Assembly: GCA_018257865.1 (NCBI GenBank)
Contig: JAEUBA010000019.1
Coordinates: forward strand, 248,001-312,000
Reading direction: 5' to 3'
DNA length: 64,000 nt
Origin: Stereocaulon alpinum
Lineage: Eukaryota; Ascomycota; Lecanoromycetes; Lecanorales; Stereocaulaceae
This document shows, piece by piece, positions 12,725 through 23,262 of the stretch. The position numbers and the translations under genes are program-made. Position 1 is the stretch's first letter; every line of letters begins with the position of its first letter. The notes beneath the pieces were generated by a model. It made no database searches. It worked only from the letters and a program-made list of their open reading frames with translations, and was not told where the DNA came from.

Positions 12725-15700
12725 ATGGCGGACACCTTATCACATATCAGGGTGCGAGCGGATACACAGTCGCAAGATCTGAGCTCTAAGTTGGAGGCTC
12801 CGGGGCGTCTACTGTCAAAAAACTTATCAGATGGTGTAATACATAGTCGAATGAACAGCTCTGACAATGCGGAAGGTACGCGATCTGCTTGACGGATCTG
12901 GTGCATCTGACTGCTGCCACCAGCTGCACATGCACGACCTGCGACATTTGCTGATACAAGCTCTATAGCTCGCCCGCTCTCCACGGGAAAGAGCTATCCT
13001 AACAGATTCAAACCGACACTTTCAGGAAATCAAGCAAACGCTGCAATCAAATCTTCCACGGAAGGGCGGAGAGACTCGCAAGCTATTGATCCATTGTCTG
13101 ACGTATGTGGAAAAGCGCCTAATGTACACGTTGATGATGCTTACCTTGAGGTGACAAATAGCATATTGCAAAGCGAACAAATATTCAGAATACACTGCCA
13201 CCAAAGATGCGGACTGGCGCGTCAGAAGAAGAGTCAGGTACACCCGAAACTGGCGCATCGATTGCGTCAGGTCGGACGTCCTCGGACCAGGCGGTTGGGC
13301 GAAGTGAAAGTGCTGTTTCCAGCTCAAAGGACAAGAGGTAAAACCCAGATCTCAGATGCTTTGTTGTCAGCATTCCAGTCGGGATTATCTTATCGGCGGC
13401 TGAGCCATTTAAATCGATCTCGCTGACGGAACCCTGCAAGAAATCGATCCTCATTCTTCAGCCGCTTTGCGCCAAAGAGAAAGGATACTCCACCCGAGGT
13501 GAATGATAATGAATCCGAGGCAGGCGATAGGAGGACCGAGGGGATGGATGCAGACGTGTTCTCGCAACCAATTGGATACATACCCCAGTTCCCATCGCCA
13601 CCAAAGTATATCAAAGTGCGATCACATGGCAAGAAGGAGAAGGATTTCAATAAAGTTTTCCTTGCGCAAGAGCTGAGAGGAAGGACAGGCGTTGAGATTG
13701 CGCAGTCTGGTGGGAGACTTGTCAAGAGTGGGGCATACAAGCATGGAGACAAAGATGGCAATGCGATCTGGGCTATGGAATTTTCGAAAGATGGCAAATA
13801 CCTGGCAGCTGGAGGGAAAGACTATGTTGTTAGGGTCTGGGCAGTCATAGCCACAAAGAAAGAACGCATTGCACATGAGACCGAAGAAAACGCTGCAGCA
13901 AAAGACGGCCAAAGTGTCCGGTTGAATGCACCTGTCTTCAAAACAAGGACTACGCAGGAATATGGCGGCCACACTGCAAGTATACTGGATTTGAGCTGGA
14001 GCAAAGTATATTCCTCCCTAGGCTTTGGCTAATCTCGTCTGACGTACGCTAGAATAATTTTCTTCTCTCATCCTCGATGGACAAGACCGTACGGCTTTGG
14101 CATGTTAGTAGAGAAGAGTGCCTGTGCTGCTTCAAGCACAGCGATTTCGTCACGTCGATCCAATTCCATCCCCGCGACGATCGATTCTTTATTGCTGGGT
14201 CGCTGGATTCAAAGCTTCGATTGTGGAGCATACCTGATAAAAGAGTAGAATTTTGGAACCAAGTACCTGACCTGATTACCGCTGTAGCCTTTGCTCCGGA
14301 CGGAAAGACCGTGATTGCAGGCTGTCTGAACGGGCTATGCTTATTTTACGAGACGGAAGGCCTGAAGTACCAGACGCAGATCCACGTGCGCTCTGCACAT
14401 GGGAAGAACGCCAAAGGAAGCAAGGTCACTGGTATACAGGCCATAAACTATCCACCAGATGACCCGGACGCGGAAGTGAAGTTGCTCATAACCAGCAATG
14501 ATTCTCGGATTAGAGTCTACAATCTCAGAGACAAGGGTCTCGAACTCAAAGTCAAAGGCAATGAAAATTCTTGCAGTCAGATACATGCTTCGTTTAGCGA
14601 TGACGCGCAATACATTATATGTGGCAGCGAAGACCGTAAGGCATATATATGGTCCACACGCACGCCCGATAGCGAAAAGGATAAGCGGCCCGTCGAAATG
14701 TTCGAAGCTCATTCCGCCATTGTCACTATTGCAACCATGGCTCCTACAAAGACCCGGCAGCTGCTCAGCGCATCTGGCGACCCTCTATTTGACTTGTGCA
14801 ATCCACCACCTGTAACGCTCATTAGTCGAACCCAATCTCAAGCATCCACTTTACCCGTCAATGAAGACGCTCCAGTCGACACCAGCTTCCCACATACACC
14901 TGCCACTTCCGAATTCAACAAAGCCACTAAACCAGAGGAGTCCCCTGCCTACCTTGCTCGCTGCAACCACCCTGACGGCAACATCATCGTTACAGCCGAT
15001 TTTCAGGGTCATATCAAAGTCTTCCGTCAAGATTGCGCCTACAGGAACCGTCTTCGTAACAATGAAACCGCCTTCTCCAAAAAGATGCTTGGCCGTACCA
15101 ACTCTATTGCCACGAAGCACAGCAATCGCTCCCGGCGTGACTCTCTCCAATTGGGCCATCCATCTTCAGAACGTATCCTTTCCTGGCGCCAATCCATCTC
15201 CAGCACTAATGGCAGTCTTGAGAACTTCCGCCTCAACAACGGCAGAAGTGAGTCGCCCCGCAAATCGCGCGGTCAAAAATCACAAGCACAAAACGCTCGC
15301 CACCCAGGCAAAGCCAACAGCATCACAACACCCTCTCTTTCCACCAACTCTCAGCAACACAGTCCTCAGCACTCTACAGACGAGTTCAAGACCCAAACAC
15401 ACGACATTACCGAGCTATCACAAAGAACTGACTCCACTATCCCCAAAGCCGACAAAGTCACCGATCCGCTCATGCTGCACGGCGAGCAGAGCTATATGTT
15501 TTGGAACCAATCAACCTACGCCGCCCAAGTAGCGAATGCCTCCCATCTAGACCCTCATAGATCGAACCATCAATATGATGGCCATAACGGCGACTTTCTT
15601 TCACAGAATGCGAGCACCGCTGGCAGTAGTAGCAATGTTAGCGTCAACGGCCACCATCTCGGCGTTCCAATCAATAGGGAAACCACTGCTGTCAGTCGCC

Positions 15701-15870
15701 TGAGCAGTGAAGAGGAAAGCAACGCTGGTGACAGTCCGCCGATAGGGGAAGAAGATGGCGAGATGGTGTGTAAAAGCTGTGGCGGGAAAAGCTTCAAGGT
15801 TAGGTTAGGAAGTGGCCAACAGGGTAGGAGGCAGATCTTCCAGTGTGAGAGCTGTGGGCAGACGGCTTGA
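12725..15870 (+). CDS. WD40-repeat protein, WDR44/Dgr2-like
   Basis: Exons from the first safe ATG: 12725-12875, 12924-13102, 13189-13337, 13441-14005, 14053-15870, giving 953 aa. The N-terminal 250 residues are Ser/Thr-rich and reach the conserved FFSRFAPKRKD and FNKVFLAQEL segments that precede the propeller in this family. Seven WD repeats are visible, beginning AIWAMEFSKDGKYLAAGG and including SSSMDKTVRLWHV, AGSLDSKLRLWSI and CGSEDRKAYIWST. The C-terminal region is disordered and ends with a zinc-ribbon-like CKSC...CESCG pair. The family resembles yeast Dgr2 (YMR102C) and WDR44; a trafficking or signalling scaffold role is inferred. The true start may lie upstream, near 12483. The first two introns have good GTACGC and GTATGT donors; the CAAG acceptor at 13440 is less usual but keeps the frame and the family motif. 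Confidence 0.85.
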
Positions 15871-16620
15871 AGCCGGTTATGTGGATATTTGGATGGCTGT
15901 CGTTTGGAGACGACTTGTATAAACGGGCTGCTCGAATTAGTGTGTTCGGTGGTTTGGGAAGGCATCTTGGTCATGACCACCTATCGGTCGGCTCGTTTAG
16001 AACAATAGCATGCAAGAAGACACAGTGATACTGATGCCTGGAACAACGTTCCCTCTGCCAATCGCCCGTAGACTGCCGGCTTTCGCCTACCTGGACCTTA
16101 GCGCAACGCGTGAGCTCGTGCCGGGTCCCTCCGGGGCACCGTTACCTAGCGTGGGGTAAGCCCGAAGAATTTCTGTGACGCCCAGACCCGAGGGGTTCGC
16201 TGTAAGTCTCCCTCGACCACATACTTACCACTCTTTACATCAACCTTCGTGTAAATATTGCTACTATCCCAATGTCCTGTGAGTGAGTCAATGCTCGCTT
16301 CCTTTATTTCCAAGGCGACCCGGGTCGTACGTCTGCAAAATATTTGTTAGCTATCACAGATGACATTGGAGTAATGTTGTTGCCTACGTATGTATGCCGT
16401 AAAGCGGCTGTAACCACACCGCCCGCACATCGTTGCGATGGTCGTAGAAGACTCATTCTGTCAGGCTTACATCTCACTATAAATGTGCCTTTCCTCCCAA
16501 GTCTTGTTTGTTTCATTTGATGTTCTTCACATGGATTCAATACCGTGATAGTCATTTTCATTGAAAGATCTGTTGGCAGAACGTCCTGTCGTTCTACTAT
16601 TGTATGCTCGCTTCTTCACA
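15871..16620. other. Intergenic between WD40 and P450 genes
   Basis: 750 bases with a GC-rich patch near 16070-16180. I see no exon, no tRNA fold and no repeat. It should contain the WD40 gene's terminator and the P450 promoter. Confidence 0.4.
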
Positions 16621-18516
16621 ATGTTCCTCACCTCCTATCCCTTATCCCTCTCCCAGACCCTCCTCCTCGCCCTAATCTCCTACACCACCTTTCGCCTCTA
16701 CACGCACTTAAGACTAGCCTCTGCCCACCGCCATCTCGCCGCCTCCAAAGGCTGCAAACCCCCGCCTAAATGGCGCCAAAGCCCCTTCCTCTTCGGCCTC
16801 GACATATTCTACGACAGCTACAAAGACATGAAAGCGCACTGCTCGCTCGAAAACACTAGAACACGGTTTTGGGCTCTGGGCGCCAACACGGTGCAAATGG
16901 AAGTGCCTGGAGCGACGTTGTTCTCCACTATTGAGCCTCAGAATATTAAGAGTGTGCTTGCTACTAATTTCAAGGATTGGGGGATTGGGGAGGGGAGGAA
17001 GAAGATGATGGAGCCGTTTATAGGGGAGGGGATTTTCACGTCTGATGGGGCTGCGTAAGTAAGATTTCCCTATGTGGTATTGAGGCTTGGCAGGGAGATG
17101 TATTTGTGATTTCTATGCCTTGCTGTGCTTCTTTTGGGCGTTCTAGGCCTTGTTCTGCGCCGTGCAGGAAAATATACTGATCCCATGTTTTTCTAGGTGG
17201 CAGCACTCAAGAGATTTGCTGAGACCAAATTTCGTGAGAAGCCAGGTAGGCGACTGCGAGATGTTTGAACGGCATGTGCAAAATCTCATCAAAGCCATAC
17301 CGAGAGATGGGGAAATGGTTGATCTCCAGCCACTGTTCCTGAGTATGAGTCTCGATGTCGCTACTGAATTCCTCTTTGGTAAGAGTACGAATACTCTTTC
17401 GCCCGACGATGTTGATGCCGAGACTAAAGAATTTGCACGTGCGATTGACCACATTCTGAAGGTGTGGGGTGGGCAGGAGCTAGGGTGGTTGATGTTCGTC
17501 GGATTGGCTATGGGGTTATTTCTTCCAAATTGGACATTGAAGGGTGAGTATAAGTTCGTGCATAAGTATGTCGATGGTCTTGTTGACATGGCGGTGGTTG
17601 ATAAGCGAACGTATGAATTGGAGAAGGTGATTTCAGATGAGAAGTCTGTACTCCCAGGTCGAAGGTACATATTCCTTCATGAGCTGCTGGATCAGACGAC
17701 AGACAGGTTTAAGATTAGGAGTGAGTTGCTGAACATTTTGCTTGCTGGGAGGGATACCACTGCTACGCTACTGTCGAATGTGTGGTTTGAGCTGTCGAAA
17801 CGGCCGGCTGCTTGGGCGAGGCTCCAGCAAGAGGTGTCCGCCCTGGATGGCGCGTTGCCCACCTTCGACCAATTGAAAGAGATGAAGTATCTCCGCGCCT
17901 TTCTCAACGAATCGCTACGCCTCTATCCCATACTTCCCGAGAATAACCGTACGGCTCAAGTCGATACGGTGCTGCCTCTGGGGGGCGGCGAAGATGGGAA
18001 AAGTCCGGTTTTGGTGAAGAAGGGACAGATGGCGCTTTGGAGTATTCACATCATGCATCGACGGAAGGATTTCTATGGTGAAGATGCGGAAGAGTTCAGG
18101 CCGGAAAGGTGGCTGGACACCGAGCAGGGTCAGGGTTTGAGGGTGGGGTGGGAGTATTTGCCTTTCAATGGGGGCCCGAGAATATGTATTGGTCGTATGT
18201 ATCCCTCTCTCTTAGACCAACCTCTTGCTTTGATTCGTCGTCACTGCCTTGGAAGTCTTGTTTGGTGCTGAGAGCACAACGACGACATCTCTGTTGACAG
18301 ACCTTCACATCACCTTTTTGCCATTGACTTCTCTCTTATTGAATGGGCGCTAATTTGTCAACAGAACAATTCGCGCTCACCGAAGCCTCATACATCACAG
18401 TTCGCCTGATGCAGGAGTTCAGTGCTATTGAAAGCAAGGACCCAGAGCCGTGGCGCGAAATGTTCACAATTATTTGCCAAGGTCTGGGTGGGTGTAAAAT
18501 TGTTTTGACCCCTTGA
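16621..18516 (+). CDS. Cytochrome P450, CYP52-like
   Basis: Exons: 16621-17054, 17197-18194, 18365-18516, giving 527 aa. A hydrophobic N-terminal anchor (YPLSLSQTLLLALIS) targets the ER membrane. I-helix oxygen-activation motif LLAGRDTTA, K-helix ESLRLYP (ExxR), FRPERW, and the heme loop FNGGPRICIGQ, whose final Gln plus the following QFALTEASY is restored by splicing the 170-nt second intron at GTATGT. This signature fits the CYP52 clan, known for terminal hydroxylation of n-alkanes and fatty acids with NADPH-P450 reductase; the substrate here is inferred. The length is normal and no key residue is missing. No biosynthetic partner genes adjoin it, so it is probably a stand-alone enzyme. Confidence 0.9.
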
Positions 18517-18864
18517 GTGAAGAGTGCGAGGTTCCGAATTACCGCTCATCCTAGAATCTGTATAATAGCTGTATCTCCCCTCAATAATTGGACATATAAG
18601 GTTGCCGAGCTAGGAAACCTTGAAAGTCGGGGGCATGCATAAGCGCCAAGCCATGACAGCAGTGCCTTCGGCTTTCGTAAGGCAGCTGCGAACTGCGCCC
18701 CTCCATCGCTGGAATTGCGTGAACGGCGAGCGACAAACATCTGTTTTGCTGCCTGCTAAAGCTCTGAATATCGACAATTACTCAAGACCAAGCTACAAAC
18801 AGTGACCAATTCATCGTTAAAGACACTTTGTTGCATCCAGCTCATTCGTCGCCCAATCTTCCCA
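18517..18864. other. Intergenic, P450 to HET gene
   Basis: 348 bases; nothing recognisable. In-frame codons upstream of 18865 stay open but offer no earlier ATG. Confidence 0.4.
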
Positions 18865-20718
18865 ATGAATTCTCGTCTTAAGAAGCAAGCTTACTCCAAA
18901 GGCCACCGAAAGCGTCGTGAGAAGCTACAGAGAGACAAGGTCGCTTCAAAGTTAGAATCTTCTCGGAAATCTCTCGAATTCCACTATCCGCCCTTGGAAG
19001 CCGGTCAATTTCGCTTATTGACCATTACCGCCGTCAAACGTGGTATCCTTTGTGAGCTTGACAGCTTTGCGCTTGATGATGTCCCTCCCTACGATGCTAT
19101 ATCTTATGCATGGGGCCCGAAACAAGCGGCGCTAGATATTACCTGCAATGCGAGTCGCATGAGGATCTCGCCCCGGTTGGCTACCATGCTACACCATCTC
19201 CACTTGTACAGGCCGTCACCGAAAAGCTATAAGATATGGATCGACGCTCTCTGTATCGACCAAATGAATGAGACTGAGAAGGAGAAACAAATTCCATGTA
19301 TGAGGTCGATCTACAGCAAAGCCCAGCGTGTCATTATCTGGCTGGGAGAACACCAAAATGCCAGTGAAATGGTGATACAATCAATTCCAGACCTGACGAG
19401 AAGGATGGAAGGCTTGGAATATATGAAGCATCTAGACAATAAGTCAATTTCGAATGTTTTGATGGAGCATGGGCTCCAAGGTGTGGATCATGCAGTGTGG
19501 TCTGCAATTTACCATTTGTACTGTCGACCATGGTTCACACGGCTCTGGGTCTTACAGGAAGTGGCACTCGGTCGGGAGTTGATTGTCATGTGTGGCAACT
19601 CGTGGCTAAGCTGGAAATCTTTTTGTGCCTTTACGTGGGCGTTTGAAAAAACGGATCTCCCTAGTCGCATTGTCCATCTCGATGTCCGGATGCAGGTACA
19701 TCTTAGCCTCCACGCCACCAAATGGAAAGACTCCTTTACTCAACGGGTTATCAAGAAGAGTAGAAACAGCGCAATATCGTCGATGCTATCACTGGGCCGC
19801 CACCTCAATTGTACGCTCGAATCGGATCGCATTTATGGACTGTTGGGTCTGATGTTGCCCAGATTGCAAGACCACATAGCGTCATTGAACCTGATAGACT
19901 ATGCAAAGCCCTACTGGCGTACTTACATCGATTTCGCCAAATGGAATCTGCAGATTGACATGTTTCTGGATCTACTTGGCTCCGCGGCTTCGGACGGAAA
20001 GCATCCATGTATCCCATCCTGGTGTCCAGATTGGAATACCATGCCAAGTTCCACAAGATTCGGACGCTTTTCACATATGGTAGCGGGTTCTGGGAACAGT
20101 GCATATAGGCGTCGACCAGTCCGAGACATTGAAGACACCGATCAAATAATTGTCTGTGGCTTTCGCGTTGATGAAGTGCTTCAAGTGGTGGAGTCTCAAT
20201 ATCCTGGCAGAATGAATGATCGAGATTTGTGCGGGGCGATGCTTCGTTTTGAAAGTGAATGTCTAAAACTATCTCAAACTGTGTATCAATGCGCACCTGA
20301 CACTTTGCCGGAAGAGCACTGGAGAACTCTGGTCGTCAATGAGATCAAGAGATTCTCATGTAGTGGAGATATGATTGCGGGATACAATGCCATGAAATCA
20401 TCTCTCTCAGATCCAGGGGATTCAGAACGGGTATGGACGGAAACAGGCACTCGATACGCGCAAATTATGGATGATGCATGTCAGGGACGTAGTTTTTTCA
20501 GCACGAAAGGCGGAAGAATCGGCATTGGGCCAAAAGGTCTCAAGTCTAATGATGCAATTTGTGTTTTCTACGGCGGAGGCCCAGTGTTCCATCTCCGTTT
20601 CGATCGAGGCAAAGATACAGCTCAGCTGATAGGAGAAGCGTACGTGCATGGGCTCATGTCTGGCGAAGCATTGACGATGGAAGGAAGGGGCGAAGACGAG
20701 GACTTCATTCTTCGATGA
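18865..20718 (+). CDS. HET-domain protein
   Basis: Single-exon gene of 617 aa. A Lys/Arg-rich N-terminus is followed by a heterokaryon incompatibility (HET) domain at about residues 40-230: YDAISYAWG, then IWIDALCIDQMNETEKEKQI and MRSIYSKAQRVIIWLG, then WFTRLWVLQEVALG. These are the three classical HET blocks, related to TIR-like folds. The C-terminal 380 residues are family-specific without a recognised domain. HET proteins trigger cell death in non-self recognition; which partner this one senses cannot be read from the sequence. The start is the first ATG after an open non-ATG extension. No frameshift or missing motif. Confidence 0.9.
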   Translation: MNSRLKKQAYSKGHRKRREKLQRDKVASKLESSRKSLEFHYPPLEAGQFRLLTITAVKRGILCELDSFALDDVPPYDAISYAWGPKQAALDITCNASRMRISPRLATMLHHLHLYRPSPKSYKIWIDALCIDQMNETEKEKQIPCMRSIYSKAQRVIIWLGEHQNASEMVIQSIPDLTRRMEGLEYMKHLDNKSISNVLMEHGLQGVDHAVWSAIYHLYCRPWFTRLWVLQEVALGRELIVMCGNSWLSWKSFCAFTWAFEKTDLPSRIVHLDVRMQVHLSLHATKWKDSFTQRVIKKSRNSAISSMLSLGRHLNCTLESDRIYGLLGLMLPRLQDHIASLNLIDYAKPYWRTYIDFAKWNLQIDMFLDLLGSAASDGKHPCIPSWCPDWNTMPSSTRFGRFSHMVAGSGNSAYRRRPVRDIEDTDQIIVCGFRVDEVLQVVESQYPGRMNDRDLCGAMLRFESECLKLSQTVYQCAPDTLPEEHWRTLVVNEIKRFSCSGDMIAGYNAMKSSLSDPGDSERVWTETGTRYAQIMDDACQGRSFFSTKGGRIGIGPKGLKSNDAICVFYGGGPVFHLRFDRGKDTAQLIGEAYVHGLMSGEALTMEGRGEDEDFILR

Positions 20719-22137
20719 CATTATCGAAAGCCAAGTACCTGCTTAGGAGTGGAAGAGGTGATCGTGGGCAGCTCGCGAAGAGTGCTCCAAACTTAAGACC
20801 AGGGGACTTTCCTTGAATCTTATCGTTTGAGTGATGCGGATTTTTGGCTCTCACCTCAGGAGTACATGCGCTTGTCATACTCCATTCACAGCCAGTACGA
20901 GACACTTTTCTATCTTATGTTAGTACAATCAAGACCTTGCCAAACTTAGAAGCGTTTAAGATTCGCTGATGTGTGGATTCAAAGAAGTTTGGCGAGAGAT
21001 AGCTTTAGCGAAAAGAACTGTTGGCGTTGGAGTTATGGCGTACTGTATCAATCGACCCAAAGTCTTGTTGAATCTTTGAGACACATTTTGGCAATCTATG
21101 CTCAATCGCCAACCTGTCAATTCACCAAGTCATACATCCATTCGTGCCCAATCCGATATCTGTACAATTGCACTCGACCCCAGACTTGGTCCAGCAGGTC
21201 CAGTTCCGAATTCCTGGTAGGAGGACTTCGAATTGTTCGCCACCACAAGTACGGAGACAAATTGAACAGCAAAAAAGTAGGTAATACGGGTGGCAGGACA
21301 CATTAACAAGCGATGACCTTAATAGCGTCTTCGCTATCAGAGTGTGCTAAGCAGTACTGCCCAGAAATGTATAAGAAGGCTGTCAGGAGTTAAAGCTATT
21401 GTAAGACGGCTATAAGCACTACAATCGCTTTACTAAGCAGTCTTACTAAGTAGCCCATGATCGGTATTCCAGTGCTCTATAAAAGGCGGCCAAAATTGTA
21501 ACATCTTATTTGATTGGATTTCTGTGGCAGGGTGTAACTGCCCTTTTTGGAAAGTGGGTCGGCATTGCCGAACTCCGATATCAAAATAGAATGGAAGTAA
21601 GGTAAGCATTACGAATGCAGACTTCAGTGCACCACTATTGGCGGCTTTGATCGTCTTCGATGGTGGTCTCTGTTGGTGTTGGTATGGTAGTACTTCTTTG
21701 TTGCAGTGATGTCTATGGACCCATGAAAGTCTATGGCGAAGGTTATATGAGGCAGCGTTCAATGATAATGTCCGTCTTACTAAGGAACGCTTTCGGATGG
21801 TTTTCGAATAGGTTGAGGTAGAGCTCATTATTTGTGGTTTGCTAGTATGCATTACCTAGAATTTTACCTTCGTCAAAGAAGCTTGTGAGCTGTTCGCTGA
21901 GTCTGCTCTGTTAAGTCTGCTGTGTCAGTCTTACGGAAGACCAGCGTGATTGAGTTAGCTGCAATACGGGTACTGGTATATGAATCATTAAAACCTTTTC
22001 ATCTTAAACTGTTTGTTATTCTTCAAGATTTGATCTTTACTGTGTGTCCTCAATTTCTCCACACTTGGTAGTTTTTTTGCCGGTTACGTTCTCCAGATAT
22101 AAGAATACCTGAAGCGTCGCGAAACCATCAGACCGTC
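20719..22137. other. Gene-poor stretch with possible element relic
   Basis: 1.4 kb without a supported gene. Around 21300-21900 the sequence is AT-richer, contains the phrase ttactaag several times and has a 139-codon minus-strand open frame (21433-21852) with no family resemblance. It could be a worn transposon fragment, but no terminal repeats were found. Confidence 0.3.
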
Positions 22138-22480
22138 ATGGCCATACTCGAGTAAGTACAACTAACACTCCAAACACTCAGCTTTTCCTAACAGGCAGTC
22201 CAGAGTCTTAATGGTCGGCATGGCCACCGCTTTCATGGGCATCCCGGAATCCGCGAACATCAAGCCATCCAAATCTGACCGTCTCCAGTCCATGGCTGTC
22301 GCCGATAAAGACCAGCTCGCCCACCGCCAAAGTCTCGGCATCTGCTCTGATCGCACTAAATTCGATAAATCAAGTCCTGAAAAGTTGGACTCGCGGAGCC
22401 TGGGCGCACTGGAACTGGACGCGCTGGCATCGGTAACATTCGACGACGATGTGGAGCTGTTGTTGTCACATGGGTGGTGA
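22138..22480 (+). CDS. Small hypothetical protein, 99 aa
   Basis: Exons 22138-22151 (only 14 nt, encoding MAILE) and 22195-22480, with a 43-nt intron (GTAAGT donor, AACAG acceptor). The joined frame reads MAILEQSRVLMVGMATAFMG..., with a short hydrophobic stretch near the start, and ends in an acidic ELDALASVTFDDDVELLLSHGW tail. I do not recognise a family. Alternatively translation starts at the ATG at 22211 inside exon 2. It sits 264 bases from the MITE below. The clean splice sites support a real gene, but the codon content gives only moderate support. Confidence 0.45.
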
Positions 22481-22736
22481 CGTGATATGACTCGATCACA
22501 CGATATATCAGAAAGAGGCTACGAACTTGTTGCGCACATTTGGTCAATACTATTGGCTCTAATAGCCATCGGCTGGCCCCAAAGGAAACCAAGCATCACA
22601 GTTCCGCAGGGCGAGTGCAATCGGGGGGAACGCACTCACGGCTACCTGAATCATATGAGCTTTATTAGAGGCTTGCTGGACCAAGAGTGATAGGGTTGGG
22701 TAGCGAATGAATTAAATGTAAACGCTATTGATGGTA

Positions 22737-22744
22737 TCAAGATG
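22737..22744. repeat. Left target-site duplication of the MITE
   Basis: Sequence tcaagatg, identical to 23255-23262 on the other side of the element. Confidence 0.9.
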
Positions 22745-23254
22745 CAACGTTCTTAATGGTTTAAACCGTTCAGTTTTGAAGGCAAACTGCACCAACTACT
22801 AGGATTTAGCGTTAAGCAGTGCAGTTTAAAAGTTAGACCGTTTAAACCTATAAAACTAATGGTTAACTAATAGTTTAAACAGTTTAAGTGCGGGGGTATT
22901 AGAAAGGAGCTGCACCTTACTAAAGTTTAGTAAAGTGCGGCTTAAGTTAGATACCCACTTTCTCAACTGTTCTCTATATAAGAATATAGCATATTTCTCA
23001 ACTCCGCTGATAGCATTAGCGATAATAATACTGGAAAAGGTACAGAGGGCGCTACAGGGCCTGCAGCTAAGAATCCGCCGTATCTCCTAAAAACTAATAG
23101 TTGCAGCAGTTCTAACGGTTGGTTTAAGACCCCCAAACGGTTAAAACCGAACCAATAAGGACCCCAAACTGGACTAACTACTAAGGAAAAAAGGGCCAAC
23201 TAACGGTTGAACCAACTATTAACGTTAATAGTTGGTTTACCATTAAGAACGTTG
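22745..23254. mobile_element. hAT-type MITE (510 bp, non-autonomous)
   Basis: The element begins caacgttcttaatggt and ends with the exact reverse complement accattaagaacgttg, a 16-bp perfect terminal inverted repeat; similarity continues imperfectly inward. It is flanked by an identical 8-bp target duplication, tcaagatg, at 22737-22744 and 23255-23262. An 8-bp duplication is the hallmark of hAT transposases. The interior is AT-rich, full of gtttaaac-like and aacggtt-like subterminal repeats, and has no transposase frame, so it must be mobilised in trans. The intact duplication and termini suggest a fairly recent insertion. Confidence 0.9.
23211..23236. repeat. 26-bp perfect palindrome inside the MITE
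   Basis: accaactattaac followed directly by its reverse complement gttaatagttggt. It lies 18 bases inside the right end and could be a subterminal transposase-binding or hairpin site. Confidence 0.8.
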
Positions 23255-23262
23255 TCAAGATG
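23255..23262. repeat. Right target-site duplication of the MITE
   Basis: Sequence tcaagatg, matching the left copy at 22737-22744. Confidence 0.9.

Noticed and set aside
14861..15532. 223-codon plus-strand open frame
   Set aside because: Out-of-frame shadow of the WD40 gene's low-complexity region.
16070..16180. GC-rich patch as a structured RNA
   Set aside because: Only a weak five-base stem could be drawn; no conserved RNA motif.
21433..21852. 139-codon minus-strand open frame as a transposase fragment
   Set aside because: No DDE or other transposase motif and no terminal repeats; kept only as a possible relic in the intergenic entry.
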